This document shows positions 55,522 to 64,000 of a DNA stretch of 64,000 nt, in pieces. The notes under the pieces are model-generated. The model was given only the letters and a program-made list of their open reading frames with translations. It was not told the DNA's origin and did not search any database. The stretch's first letter is position 1. Each line of letters begins with the position of its first letter. Both the position numbers and the translations under genes were made by a program. This stretch comes from Chitinolyticbacter albus (GTDB lineage Bacteria > Pseudomonadota > Gammaproteobacteria > Burkholderiales > Chitinibacteraceae): contig NZ_JANBVF010000006.1 of NCBI RefSeq assembly GCF_024437655.1, forward strand, positions 124,001 through 188,000. Reading direction: 5' to 3'.

Positions 55522-55689
55522 AACGCGAATGCCTGGCAATGAGGCAAAACCACCGACCGCGTAAACAAACCATCAAGCGTCAACAAACCTCTAACACGTA
55601 CTGCACTGCCCGTGCCGCTCAGCCACTGTGACGGGACGTCGTACGGCAGAAGGTGCATGCTGGGCTGCTGATTTTCCAGGACGCCCGCC

Positions 55690-56304
55690 ATGCGCCTCGA
55701 TCTCTGGCTTGCCTTCGTCGCCGCGACGCTGCTCATTTCCGGTACCCCCGGCCCCAATATGCTGTTGATGCTGTCGCACGGCGTGCGCTACGGCCTGCGC
55801 GCGACCTTGGCCACCATGGCCGGCGCGCTGCTGGGGCTCTTGGTACTGATCGGTCTCTCAGCGCTCGGGGTCGGCGCCATCCTCGCCGCCTCGGTCACGC
55901 TGTTCACCGCGCTCAAGCTCGTCGGCGCGGCCTATCTCATCTATCTGGGCGTGCAAGCTTGGCGCGCCGGTGAGTCGCTGCATCTGCCGCGCGCCGCAGC
56001 CGACAGCGCCCGTGCCCGCTTTCGCACCGGCCTCGCCGTGGCGTTGTCCAACCCCAAGGCCATTCTGTTCGCGGCGGCCTTCCTGCCGCAATTCATCGAT
56101 GCGCGGCTGCCGCAAGGCCCGCAATGGGCAGTGCTGCTGGCAAGCTTCTTCGTGATCGAGGTGAGCTGGCAGGCCGTCTATGCGTGGGGCGGCGGCCGGC
56201 TGGCTGGCTGGCTGGCGGCGCCGGGACGCGTACGCGCCTTCAATCGCGGCTGCGGCGCCACCTTCTTCGCGGCGGGCGGTCTATTAGCCGCTGCGCGGCA
56301 TTGA
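55690..56304 (+). CDS. LysE/RhtB family amino acid exporter
   Basis: 204 residues with about six helices; the family signature ISGTPGPNMLLMLSHGVRYG at residues 16-35 and NPKAILFAAAFLPQFID in the middle. LysE/RhtB proteins export amino acids such as lysine, homoserine or threonine. The specific substrate cannot be told. Not in an obvious operon. Confidence 0.93.
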   Translation: MRLDLWLAFVAATLLISGTPGPNMLLMLSHGVRYGLRATLATMAGALLGLLVLIGLSALGVGAILAASVTLFTALKLVGAAYLIYLGVQAWRAGESLHLPRAAADSARARFRTGLAVALSNPKAILFAAAFLPQFIDARLPQGPQWAVLLASFFVIEVSWQAVYAWGGGRLAGWLAAPGRVRAFNRGCGATFFAAGGLLAAARH

Positions 56305-56516
56305 CGGCACCAGACCTGCGCTGACAGCCCCCCTGGTGCACGCATCGACACCATGAGGGTACGGCCTAGCCGGACGCGTTGGGCGGGCCACCCGGGCGGC
56401 GACGCGGGTTCATCGAGCGCACGCGCAACCCATCGTCTGCCTCAAGGCGAACCTCGCCACAGCGCGACGCAGCGCAAGCGCGTATGCTGCCAACACAACA
56501 CCGCACCCGGCTTGTA

Positions 56517-58043
56517 ATGCGCTTGCTACGCTACAAATATTCCTACTTCGCCGCCCTGTTGCTCTGGTTGATCATCGCCGCCGCCGTACTCGCCGTGTAC
56601 TTCAGCCTCACGCTCGACGCCACGCGCCAGCGTCATCACGCCCTGCACCAGCAACTGCAGGACAAGCTGTGGTATCAGTTTGTCGGCGCCGAAACCGCGC
56701 TGGAAACCTTCGCCGCTTTTCAGAGCAACCCGCGCAGCCGCACGCTGGCGGTCGACCGCGCCTACGCGCGCAGGCTGCTCGCGCGCTACCCGCATCTGGA
56801 CAGCCTGCAGCTGATCCGGCGCGTGCCCGCCAGCGAAGCCACGCGCTTCACCCGGGCCATGCGCGAACTGGGCGAGCCGCGTTTTCGCATCCATGCCGCT
56901 GATCTCGCCGGCGAGGCCCAGCCACTGCCAAGACGCGCCGACTACCATCCCATCGTATTCATCGAGCCGATGCCCCCCGGGGCGGAACAGCAACTCGGCC
57001 TCGATATCGACGTGGCCCCGCTCTTCGCGCCCCCCACCGTGGCCAATGTGGCCGATGCGCGCATCGCGGCCTTCCCCTTCCAGCTCGCCGATGGCTTACC
57101 CGGCTATGCCTTGCTCCGGCCCGCGGCCAGTTGGGCTATCGAGGGCGCCGACAAGCGCCCCGCGCTGTTCGTCGGCGTCGCCGTGCGCATCGCGGCCTTG
57201 GCACCGGACGCCAGCCTGCTGCCACGCGGCGTCTCGGCGCGGTCCTGGCGCGCAAACGACCGTGGCGCGCGGCTGTTCGATCTCGTCGCCGCTCCGGTCA
57301 GCGCCTTCGAGGCCCGCTGGTTCCCGCAATTGCAACTGACCACGCCGATCGCCAGCGACACCCAGCCCTATGTGCTGCAGACCCGCTGGCAGTTGGGCTG
57401 GCGCGCGTTCGAGACATCGCTGCTCGGCACCTTGCTCGTCACGCTGGGCCTGCTGCTCGCCGCGCTGCTGGGTGTCGTGCGACTGGTGCGCGCGAGGCAG
57501 GATGCCAAGCTGCGTGCCGCGGAGCAACTGGCGCACCTGGCCACGCACGACGGGCTGACCGGCCTTGCCAACCGCCGCGTGCTCGATGACGCACTCGACG
57601 CGAGCCTGGCCAGCAACACGCCCTGCACGCTGGTGTTCCTTGATCTAGATCGCTTCAAACCGATCAATGACGAGCATGGCCACGATGCGGGCGACCATGT
57701 GCTCACGACCATCGCCAATCGGCTGGCACTGTGCGTGCGTGCCGACGATACGCTGGCGCGCTGGGGCGGCGATGAGTTCGCGCTGTTGTTGCCAGGCGAA
57801 ATGAACGCCGCGCGCGAGCGCGAGCTATTGCGCCGGCTGACCCAGGCGCTGATGGAGCCGATCAGCTGGCAGCATCGCTGCCTGACCCTGGGCGCGAGCT
57901 TGGGCGTTGCCCACTATCCGCAGGACGGCGCCACTGCGAAGCAAGTGTTGCAGGCCGCGGATGCACGCATGTACCAGCACAAGGCACTGCGCCGCGCCAA
58001 CCCCATGGCGCCCCCGCCGCCGCCGGAACTGGCGCGCGGCTAG
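56517..58043 (+). CDS. Membrane-bound diguanylate cyclase with CHASE-type sensor
   Basis: 508 residues: TM helix (about 10-32), a periplasmic CHASE-like region (about 35-295, with YPHLDSLQLIRRVP and RADYHPIVFIEP), a second TM (near 300-320) and a GGDEF domain. The domain has HDGLTGLANRR, the intact WGGDEFALLL active site, and an RADD inhibitory I-site five residues before it, so product inhibition by cyclic di-GMP is expected. No EAL domain. ATG 56517 starts the first helix; ATG 56484 is an alternative. Confidence 0.92.
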   Translation: MRLLRYKYSYFAALLLWLIIAAAVLAVYFSLTLDATRQRHHALHQQLQDKLWYQFVGAETALETFAAFQSNPRSRTLAVDRAYARRLLARYPHLDSLQLIRRVPASEATRFTRAMRELGEPRFRIHAADLAGEAQPLPRRADYHPIVFIEPMPPGAEQQLGLDIDVAPLFAPPTVANVADARIAAFPFQLADGLPGYALLRPAASWAIEGADKRPALFVGVAVRIAALAPDASLLPRGVSARSWRANDRGARLFDLVAAPVSAFEARWFPQLQLTTPIASDTQPYVLQTRWQLGWRAFETSLLGTLLVTLGLLLAALLGVVRLVRARQDAKLRAAEQLAHLATHDGLTGLANRRVLDDALDASLASNTPCTLVFLDLDRFKPINDEHGHDAGDHVLTTIANRLALCVRADDTLARWGGDEFALLLPGEMNAARERELLRRLTQALMEPISWQHRCLTLGASLGVAHYPQDGATAKQVLQAADARMYQHKALRRANPMAPPPPPELARG

Positions 58044-58062
58044 GTTTTGCCCGGCCATCGTC

Positions 58063-58902
58063 TCAGTAGCGGAATTCGACGTTGTCGATCAGCCGCGTGT
58101 GCCCAAGGCGGGCGGCGATCAGGATCACCAGGTGGTGATCGGTGTGGGTGGCAGGCTTGAGCGTATCGGCATTGCGCGTCTCCACATAGTCGACCTCGTT
58201 CCAGCCACGGATGCGCAGATCCATCACCACCTCCGCCGCCAGCCTGGCATAGTCGCGCTCGCCCGCTTCGATCGCCTGCTTCATGCGTGACAGATGCCAA
58301 TAGAGACGCGGCGCCTCCTTGCGCTCCTCGGCGCTGAGGTAGCCGTTGCGGCTCGACAGCGCCAGGCCATCGTCGGCGCGGCCGGTATCCACCGGCACGA
58401 TCTCAATCGGCATGTTGAGATCCGCCACCATGCTCTGGATCACGAAGAGCTGCTGAAAATCCTTCTTGCCGAAGCAGGCGACATCCGGCTGCACGATGTT
58501 GAAGAGCTTGGTCACGACGGTGGCCACGCCGCGGAAATGCCCCGGGCGGAAGGCGCCGCACAGCTCGTCCTGGATGGCGGGCGGCTCGACCTTGTACTGC
58601 TGGATCACATGCGGATACAGCTCCTTCTCGTCCGGCGCGAACACGACAGCGTTGTCGCATTCGGCGGCGATCAGCGCGGCGTCGTTGTCCAGCGTACGCG
58701 GATAGCGATCGAAATCCTCGCCCTGACCAAACTGCAGGCGGTTGACGAACAGGCTGACGACCAAGGCGTCGCCACGATGTTTGGCTTCGCGCACCAGCGC
58801 GATATGGCCGGCGTGCAGGTTGCCCATGGTCGGCACGAAGGCGACGCGGCCGGCGCTCTTGCGCCATTCGCGCAGCTCGGAAATGGTATGGATGATGCGC
58901 AT
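58063..58902 (-). CDS. panC: Pantothenate synthetase
   Basis: PanC condenses pantoate and beta-alanine with ATP. 279 residues: [14 protein letters not shown] carries the HIGH-like nucleotide motif, followed by [19 protein letters not shown] and [17 protein letters not shown]. Arg55 replaces the usual proline of FVNPxQF ([13 protein letters not shown]); this is odd but outside the invariant catalytic residues. ATG 58902. Eight bases after the transglutaminase-like gene, at the end of the pcnB-to-panC operon. Confidence 0.95.
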   Translation of the reverse strand: MRIIHTISELREWRKSAGRVAFVPTMGNLHAGHIALVREAKHRGDALVVSLFVNRLQFGQGEDFDRYPRTLDNDAALIAAECDNAVVFAPDEKELYPHVIQQYKVEPPAIQDELCGAFRPGHFRGVATVVTKLFNIVQPDVACFGKKDFQQLFVIQSMVADLNMPIEIVPVDTGRADDGLALSSRNGYLSAEERKEAPRLYWHLSRMKQAIEAGERDYARLAAEVVMDLRIRGWNEVDYVETRNADTLKPATHTDHHLVILIAARLGHTRLIDNVEFRY

Positions 58903-58910
58903 TGCGGATC

Positions 58911-59498
58911 TCAAGCTTGGGGGATGGGGGGCGGCACCAGATCGAACGGCGCCTTGCGGTATTCGCTCACCGCCGAGATCGAGCGCAGGTAGGCGACGAG
59001 CTCGGGCAAAGGCTGCGCATGGATGCCGGGGTACAGGCATTCTCCGGCGTGCAGGACCGGATACGCCAGCCGTTCGACACCGGGCGTGAACTGGGCATTT
59101 ACGCCAGGCCGGGTATTGCCGCGCGGATCGCAGCGATACCAGCCGTGCTCCGGCAACGCGATGGCGACAAGGCCGTGCAGGCAGTGCGGCGGCGTGGGGC
59201 CATCGACGGTCAGGCGCTGGTAACACAGGCCGGCGGCAATGCCATTGGCGCGTAGCAGCGCCACCAAGAGATGACTCTTGGCAAAACAGAAGCCGGTGCC
59301 GATGGCCAGCGTTTCGCTGGCGCTGACCGGGACTTCCTCGCGGCCGGCGTCGTTGCAGTGGACAATCTCGTCGCGCACCCACTCGAACGCGGCCTGCGCC
59401 GACGCTTGCACCGTATCGCGACGCAGTGCCACCGCCAGCGCGGCCACTGCGGGATGGGTGAAATCGAGCACCTCACTGTCTTGCAAATAGGAATGCAT
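58911..59498 (-). CDS. Transglutaminase-like cysteine protease superfamily protein
   Basis: 195 residues with the Cys-His-Asp triad: [20 protein letters not shown] (Cys), [10 protein letters not shown] (His) and YRCDPRGN (Asp). Several transglutaminase-like proteins act as peptidases or amidases. It starts at 59498, sharing one base with the yfbR stop, and ends 8 bases before panC. The role in a pantothenate operon is unknown; providing beta-alanine or modifying PanB/PanC are speculations. Confidence 0.88.
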   Translation of the reverse strand: MHSYLQDSEVLDFTHPAVAALAVALRRDTVQASAQAAFEWVRDEIVHCNDAGREEVPVSASETLAIGTGFCFAKSHLLVALLRANGIAAGLCYQRLTVDGPTPPHCLHGLVAIALPEHGWYRCDPRGNTRPGVNAQFTPGVERLAYPVLHAGECLYPGIHAQPLPELVAYLRSISAVSEYRKAPFDLVPPPIPQA

Positions 59499-60109
59499 CA
59501 CGCCTCGCTCAGCCAGCCCGCACGGGCGGCGTTGATCAATTCGGCCTCGAGCTCGGCCCACAGCACCGGGAACACCGGCGCGATACGCTGCCGGTTGAGC
59601 GTCAGCACCTGCGACAGCTTCACCCCGTTCTCGCGCCAGCTGCGGCCGGCTTGCGCCAGGTTGAGCAGGATGGGCATCAGCCGATCGACCGCCTTGGCAT
59701 AGCGCGCCTCGGCCGTCGTGCCCGCTTCCATCTCGTGCCACAGCGCCAGCAGCGTCTCGCCCTGCGCCCCTGGCAGCAGGCCGAACAAGCGGGAGGCGGC
59801 GCGGATTTCGCCGGCCTCGCGCGCGGCGATGCCGGCGGTGTCGTAGACATTGACGTCGCCCACTTCGACTTCGGGCACATCATGGATCAGCAGCATGCGG
59901 ATCACGGTGTCGATATCGACGGGCCTTGGGGCCTCGTCCCGCAGCGTCAGCGCCAGGAGCGCCACCTGCCAGCTGTGCTCGGCCACGTTTTCCAGCCGGT
60001 CCATGCCGACCGGCCGGCTCTTGCGGGTGACGCCCTTGAGGCCATCCGTTTCCAGGATGAAGCGGCGCACCGCGCCGAACTGGCTCGCCAAGGCCAGCGT
60101 GTCGCTCAT
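59498..60109 (-). CDS. HD-domain 5'-deoxynucleotidase, YfbR-like
   Basis: 203 residues with HD motifs: NVAEHSWQVALLAL (His), then LLIHDVPEVEVGDV (His-Asp) near 72-86 and a downstream Asp (AVDRLMPILLN). YfbR removes phosphate from deoxynucleoside monophosphates. Overlaps both panB (one base) and the transglutaminase-like gene (one base), so it is firmly in the operon. Confidence 0.88.
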   Translation of the reverse strand: MSDTLALASQFGAVRRFILETDGLKGVTRKSRPVGMDRLENVAEHSWQVALLALTLRDEAPRPVDIDTVIRMLLIHDVPEVEVGDVNVYDTAGIAAREAGEIRAASRLFGLLPGAQGETLLALWHEMEAGTTAEARYAKAVDRLMPILLNLAQAGRSWRENGVKLSQVLTLNRQRIAPVFPVLWAELEAELINAARAGWLSEA

Positions 60110-60900
60110 CAGAAACTATGCTCGTCGGCCGGGAAGGAGCCAGCCTTCACCGCCTTCACATACGCTTCGACCGCAGCCTGGATGCTCGACGCGCCCTGCA
60201 TGAAGTTCTTCACGAAGCGCGCCTTCTTGCCGGGGAACACACCGATTGCGTCGTACAGCACCAGCACCTGGCCGTCGCAATCGGCGCCGGCGCCTATGCC
60301 TATGGTCGGCACCGCCAGCGACGCGGTCACCGTGCGCGCCACGCTGGCAGGCACCATTTCCATCAGGATCAACGCGGCGCCGGCCGCCTGCAGCGCCAGC
60401 GCGTCGCGCTTGAGTACCTCGGCCTCGGTCTCGGTCTTGCCTTGCACCTTGTAGCCACCGTAGGCGTTGACCGACTGCGGCTGAAAACCAATGTGCTGGC
60501 AAACGGGAATGCCGCGCTGCGTGAGGAAATCCACCGTTTCGGCCATCACCATGCCGCCTTCGAGCTTGACCATCTCGGCGCCGGCCGCCATCAGTCGCGC
60601 CGCGTTCTCGAACGCCTGCTGCGGCGATAGCTGGTAGCTGGCAAACGGCATGTCGGCGACCACCAGCGCCTGCTTGGCGCCACGCGCCACGCATTCGGTG
60701 TGGTACACCATCTGTTCCATCGTCACCGGCAGCGTGCTGCTGCGGCCCTGGATCACGTTGCCGAGCGAATCGCCGATCAGCAGTACATCGACTCCGGCTT
60801 CGTCGAGCAAGGTGGAAAAACTGGCGTCGTAACAGGTCAGCATCGCGATCTTCTGACCGTCCTGCTTCATCTTGGCAAGCGTGGAGAGTGTGGTTTTCAT
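60109..60900 (-). CDS. panB: 3-methyl-2-oxobutanoate hydroxymethyltransferase
   Basis: PanB makes ketopantoate from alpha-ketoisovalerate and methylene-THF, the first committed pantothenate step. 263 residues: [33 protein letters not shown] with the metal Asp, [13 protein letters not shown] and [15 protein letters not shown]. The catalytic Glu is in LILMEMVPA. Start 60900; separated from folK by 67 bases. Confidence 0.97.
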   Translation of the reverse strand: MKTTLSTLAKMKQDGQKIAMLTCYDASFSTLLDEAGVDVLLIGDSLGNVIQGRSSTLPVTMEQMVYHTECVARGAKQALVVADMPFASYQLSPQQAFENAARLMAAGAEMVKLEGGMVMAETVDFLTQRGIPVCQHIGFQPQSVNAYGGYKVQGKTETEAEVLKRDALALQAAGAALILMEMVPASVARTVTASLAVPTIGIGAGADCDGQVLVLYDAIGVFPGKKARFVKNFMQGASSIQAAVEAYVKAVKAGSFPADEHSF

Positions 60901-60967
60901 GGCGAGTCCCAGTCTGGGCAGCAATGCTGCGCTGCAAGATGAGTTTAGCCGAGGCGGCCAGCCGCGG

Positions 60968-61444
60968 TTATAGGGGAAACAGCAATTGGTCCGCCACGCC
61001 GGACAGCAGCCGGGCTGCCACGCCATGGCCGGGGATCACGGCATCGGGCGCGATTTCGGCCAGCGGCACCAACACGAAGGCGCGCTCATGCATGCGAGGG
61101 TGCGGCAAGATGAGGTCGGGGCTCCTGACGATCAGGTCGTCGTAGAGCAGCAGGTCAAGATCCAGCGTGCGCGGCGCGTTCTTGAAGGTGCGCATGCGCC
61201 CCAGCAGCGCCTCGATCGCGAACAGCGACTCCATCAGCGCATCGGGCGAGAGCCGGGTTTCGAGCTCGGCCACCGCGTTGACGAAATCGGGCTGATCGGC
61301 AAACCCCACGGGGGACGATGAATACAGGCGCGAGTGCTTGACCAGCCAGCTTTGCGGCAGCAGCGCCAGCAATTCGAGCGCACGCTGCACCTGGACGCCA
61401 GGGCGACCCAGATTGGCACCGAGCGCGATAAAGGCACGCGCCAT
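60968..61444 (-). CDS. folK: 2-amino-4-hydroxy-6-hydroxymethyldihydropteridine pyrophosphokinase
   Basis: HPPK for folate synthesis. 158 residues: [14 protein letters not shown] at the N-terminus, [18 protein letters not shown] with the metal-binding DxD, and [19 protein letters not shown]. Start 61444 chosen because the upstream frame does not resemble the family. It follows pcnB by 16 bases, the normal proteobacterial arrangement. Confidence 0.96.
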   Translation of the reverse strand: MARAFIALGANLGRPGVQVQRALELLALLPQSWLVKHSRLYSSSPVGFADQPDFVNAVAELETRLSPDALMESLFAIEALLGRMRTFKNAPRTLDLDLLLYDDLIVRSPDLILPHPRMHERAFVLVPLAEIAPDAVIPGHGVAARLLSGVADQLLFPL

Positions 61445-61460
61445 CGTCAGACCCGATCGC

Positions 61461-62795
61461 TCATTCGGCGTCACCCGCGGCATCCGCCGCACGTGGCTTG
61501 CGGCGGCGCTTGCGCGGCTTCTTGTCGCTTTTGGCCGGGTTGGCCACGCGCGCGATCATCGCCAGCCGGCTGTCGCCGTCGACCATCTGGAACTGCGTCC
61601 ACCATTCGGCGAGCTCGGCCTCGACCAGGCCACATTCGGCGCGCAGCAGCAGGAAATCGTAACCGGCGCGAAAGCGTGGCTGCTCCATGAGGCGGAACGG
61701 GCGCTGGCCGATACGCTGCTCGAAGCGCGGCTGCAGCATCCAGATTTCCTTCATCGCCGTGCCATAGCGTTTGGGAATCGCCAGGCGCTTCTCCACCTTG
61801 TCCTCGACCTCGTTCATCGCGTCGACCAGCGCCGGAACCGGGTATTCGCTGGCGGCGGTCTTCTTCTGCCACAACGCTTCAACCTCGTGCCAGAGCAGGG
61901 CGGCAAAGAGAAAGCCCGCGGAAACCGGTTTGTCCTCGGCGATGCGGGTATCGGTGTTGGCGAGCGCCTTCTGCAAGAAGGCCTTGGTCGCAGGCTCCGA
62001 CAACAGTTTGTCGAGCAGCGGGAACAGCGGCTTGTGCAGGCCGTGCTCACGCAATGTCATCAGGCAATCCCACGCCTTGCCCGAGAACAGCAGCTTCATC
62101 ATCTCGTCAAAGAGTCGCGCCGACGGGATGTTCTCCAGCAAGGGCGCCAACTCGGGGATGGGCTTGCGGGTCAGTGGGGTGATGGTCAGCCCCAGCTTGG
62201 CCGAGAGTCGCACCGCGCGCAGCATGCGCACCGGGTCTTCGCGATAGCGCAGGCTGGGGTCACCGATCATGGCAAGCTTACGCCCGGTGAGGTCATCGAC
62301 ACCGTGGTGGAAATCGAGGATCTCTTCGCGGCTGGGGTCGTAATAGAGCGCGTTGACGGTGAAATCGCGGCGTGCGGCGTCTTCCTCGATATTGCCGTAA
62401 ACATTGTCGCGCAGGATGCGGCCAGTGGCATCGGTCGGGGCATCCGAGGCGCCACGGAAGGTGGTGACCTCGATGATTTCTTCCTCGCCATGCTCCCAGA
62501 ACGGCACATGCACGATGCGAAAGCGCCGGCCGATGATGCGTGCACGGTGGAACACGTGCTTCACCTGCTCGGGCGTGGCATTGGTCGCGACATCGAAATC
62601 CTTGGGATGCTTGCCCAGGATCAGGTCGCGCACCGCGCCGCCGACGACGTAGGCTTCGAAGCCCGCATCCTGCAAGCGATCGCACACCTTGAGCGCGCCA
62701 TGGTGAATGTGCTCGCGGCGCACGCCGTAATGCTTGGCGTGCAACACCTGGCGACCAGGGCGACGCAGTACCTTGCCGATCAGCTTGCGTATCAT
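61461..62795 (-). CDS. pcnB: Poly(A) polymerase I
   Basis: PcnB adds poly(A) tails that trigger RNA decay. 444 residues with the nucleotidyltransferase core: AYVVGGAVRDLILG and PKDFDVATNATPEQV carrying the catalytic Asp pair, then RDFTVNALYYDPSREEILD and the RLSAKLGLTITP-containing tRNA NTase-like region. The C-terminal tail is basic (KSDKKPRKRRRKPRAAD), typical of PAP I rather than CCA-adding enzymes. ATG 62795; a TATAAT lies just upstream. Confidence 0.94.
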   Translation of the reverse strand: MIRKLIGKVLRRPGRQVLHAKHYGVRREHIHHGALKVCDRLQDAGFEAYVVGGAVRDLILGKHPKDFDVATNATPEQVKHVFHRARIIGRRFRIVHVPFWEHGEEEIIEVTTFRGASDAPTDATGRILRDNVYGNIEEDAARRDFTVNALYYDPSREEILDFHHGVDDLTGRKLAMIGDPSLRYREDPVRMLRAVRLSAKLGLTITPLTRKPIPELAPLLENIPSARLFDEMMKLLFSGKAWDCLMTLREHGLHKPLFPLLDKLLSEPATKAFLQKALANTDTRIAEDKPVSAGFLFAALLWHEVEALWQKKTAASEYPVPALVDAMNEVEDKVEKRLAIPKRYGTAMKEIWMLQPRFEQRIGQRPFRLMEQPRFRAGYDFLLLRAECGLVEAELAEWWTQFQMVDGDSRLAMIARVANPAKSDKKPRKRRRKPRAADAAGDAE

Positions 62796-63176
62796 CGTGG
62801 GAGTAGTGGGAACCGACACTGGAAAACCCGCCATTATACAGGGCACCTAGGCAATCCGATGTCGCCACTCGCATCAGAGCCTGTTTACGATCTTTTCGCT
62901 ACAGCACATGGGCCAGTGCCGGTGTGTTCCTAGGCGCAAAGCGCCGCGGTTGCAATACCGAACGCCGCTTGCAATCCGCAAGCACCGGCCCAGCTCCGAA
63001 CCCTAGTCGCCACCAACAAAACCCGGTGCTACGGTGCTGGCAGACACGCGCGGGCGGATGGACACGACGCACAAGCCATGCGCTGTACGGTCGGTTTGGC
63101 TGCGCCGCTGTCACTGTCTGCCAGGCGCGCCAAGTGGTGAACTGCAGCCTGGCCATACCCTGCACAGGATAGTTCG
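62796..63176. other. Divergent intergenic region between pcnB and the PhzF-like gene
   Basis: 381 bases without a supported gene. It holds the pcnB -10 element (62833-62838, minus), a short GGCGC-AAA-GCGCC hairpin near 62933-62945, and the AGGA ribosome site for the 63177 gene. I see no small RNA signature, repeats or ORF with sensible composition in the rest. Confidence 0.7.
62833..62838 (-). promoter_or_regulatory. Likely -10 element for pcnB
   Basis: TATAAT on the minus strand, preceded by TG (CTGTATAAT), 38 bases upstream of the pcnB start. No convincing -35 at 16-18 bases. Confidence 0.5.
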
Positions 63177-64000
63177 ATGCGCGCATTCCGCTACCAGATC
63201 CTCAATGTGTTCAGCGAAACGCATTTCGCCGGCAACCCGCTCGCTGTCTTTCCCGATGCCGCGGGGCTATCCGACGCCGAAATGCAGCAACTGGCGCAGC
63301 AGCTCAACCTGTCCGAGAGCACTTTCGTCACGCCGCACCAGCAAGCAGACGCCGCCGTGCGCATCTTCACGCCCAACTACGAGCTGCCGTTCGCCGGTCA
63401 CCCGACGCTGGGCACGGCCTGGGTGGTGGCGCAGGGCCGGACAGACGTCACGCTGGCGATGCCGGCCGGAACCATACCGGTGCACGTGGCCGGCGACATC
63501 GCCACGCTGACCGCCCAGCCACCGCGTTACCGCGACGCGGCCACCGCGGCCGATATCGCCGCCGCGCTGCATCTGCCGCTGCAATCCGTATCCGGCACAC
63601 CACGCTGGGTGAATACCGGCACCGAGCAGCTGGTGGTGCCGCTTGCCAGCGCCGAGGCTGTGGCGGCATGCGCGCCCACGGTCGAGCAGTTCGAAGCCAT
63701 TGCGACCAACGCCGTTGGCGTCGCGCAGATGCTGGTATGGGCACGCGACGGCGACGAGATCACGGCCCGCTTCTTCTGGGTGCAATACGGTGCGATCGGC
63801 GAGGATTACGGCACGGGTTCGGCCGGCGCCAACCTCGCCGGCTGGCTGCTGGCCGAGCTCACCGCCCTGCCCTATACCTGCACCATGGTGCAAGGGCGTG
63901 GCATCGGCCGGTTGGCGCATGTACGCGTCGCCATCGAGGCCGATCGCGCCATCCGTGTCAGCGGCCGGGTGGTGCAGGTGGGAGAAGGGGTGCTGACGCT
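63177..64000 (+). CDS. PhzF-family isomerase/epimerase (truncated by window end)
   Basis: At least 274 residues, open to the last base. MRAFRYQILNVFSETHFAGN with the family's NPLAVF, the catalytic Glu47 in LNLSESTFV, and LPFAGHPTLGTAWVV all match PhzF/YddE-type proteins. A later GSAGANLAGWLL segment is the second-half equivalent of GHPTLG. PhzF isomerises a phenazine precursor, but most family members have unknown small-molecule substrates and no phenazine genes are here. AGGA precedes ATG 63177. Confidence 0.92.
   Translation, partial: MRAFRYQILNVFSETHFAGNPLAVFPDAAGLSDAEMQQLAQQLNLSESTFVTPHQQADAAVRIFTPNYELPFAGHPTLGTAWVVAQGRTDVTLAMPAGTIPVHVAGDIATLTAQPPRYRDAATAADIAAALHLPLQSVSGTPRWVNTGTEQLVVPLASAEAVAACAPTVEQFEAIATNAVGVAQMLVWARDGDEITARFFWVQYGAIGEDYGTGSAGANLAGWLLAELTALPYTCTMVQGRGIGRLAHVRVAIEADRAIRVSGRVVQVGEGVLT

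Noticed and set aside
56307-56339. GCACCAG / CTGGTGC inverted repeat after the LysE gene
   Set aside because: 19-base loop and no T-run; arms this short are expected by chance in GC-rich sequence.
63177-64000. PhzF-like gene as evidence of phenazine biosynthesis
   Set aside because: No other phz genes are visible and most PhzF-family proteins act elsewhere.

Overview
The window is about 64 kb of GC-rich, densely coded chromosome. Most genes overlap by 1-4 bases or sit a few bases apart. There are no insertion sequences, phage genes, rRNA or CRISPR arrays. Gene content points to a betaproteobacterium: system II cytochrome c maturation (ResB/CcsA), the TPR-lolB-ispE-tRNA(Gln)-prs-rplY block, the pcnB-folK-panB-panC block and the yicC / kinase-phosphatase / rph / rdgB / hemW block are arrangements I associate with that class. 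A member of the Neisseriales (for example Chitinibacteraceae) is my guess; no rRNA is present to settle it.

Layout. 0-8.4 kb: core genes (cytochrome c assembly, L25, PRPP synthase, tRNA-Gln, isoprenoid kinase, LolB, TPR lipoprotein, MutM). 8.4-13.8 kb: a dynamin-like GTPase, an ada-alkB alkylation-repair operon and a chromate transporter. 13.9-17.8 kb: riboflavin synthase, then a run of small coupled accessory enzymes (VOC, GNAT, GST). 17.9-22.3 kb: an unusual three-gene operon coding for a membrane-anchored TIGR01777-type SDR, a stand-alone SRPBCC protein, and an 811-residue fusion of an alpha/beta hydrolase that has lost its nucleophile with a rifampin-phosphotransferase-like dikinase. A dyad lies across its predicted promoter. 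22.3-28 kb: three separate TSUP-family exporters with NudC, a MltF-like lytic transglycosylase and an EVE-domain protein between them. 28-36 kb: DUF5063, YicC, a Ser/Thr kinase with its PP2C phosphatase, RNase PH, DusA, a retropepsin-like protease, RdgB and HemW.

36-43 kb: a translationally coupled signalling operon of two lone receivers, a CHASE3-GAF hybrid kinase with three receivers, CheR, a receiver-less CheB and a receiver-kinase, with no chemoreceptor, CheA or CheW. 43-54.3 kb: small envelope and stress proteins (DUF3309, BON lipoprotein, entericidin, CsbD, two cysteine-repeat secreted proteins), an AsmA-like protein, a YihY/BrkB membrane protein, a ferritin-like protein, and a second signalling group of two HisKA_3-type kinases, a lone receiver and a NarL-type regulator. 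I read 36-54 kb as a signalling and stress-response region. 54.4-58 kb: RidA, a 2OG-Fe(II) oxygenase, a LysE exporter and a membrane diguanylate cyclase. 58-63 kb: an opposite-strand operon pcnB-folK-panB-yfbR-transglutaminase-panC. The window ends inside a PhzF-like isomerase gene.

The best candidates for undescribed biology are the 17.9-22.3 kb operon and the receptor-less CheB/CheR signalling module with its neighbouring stress genes. All functional calls come from reading motifs and lengths; no database search was run.
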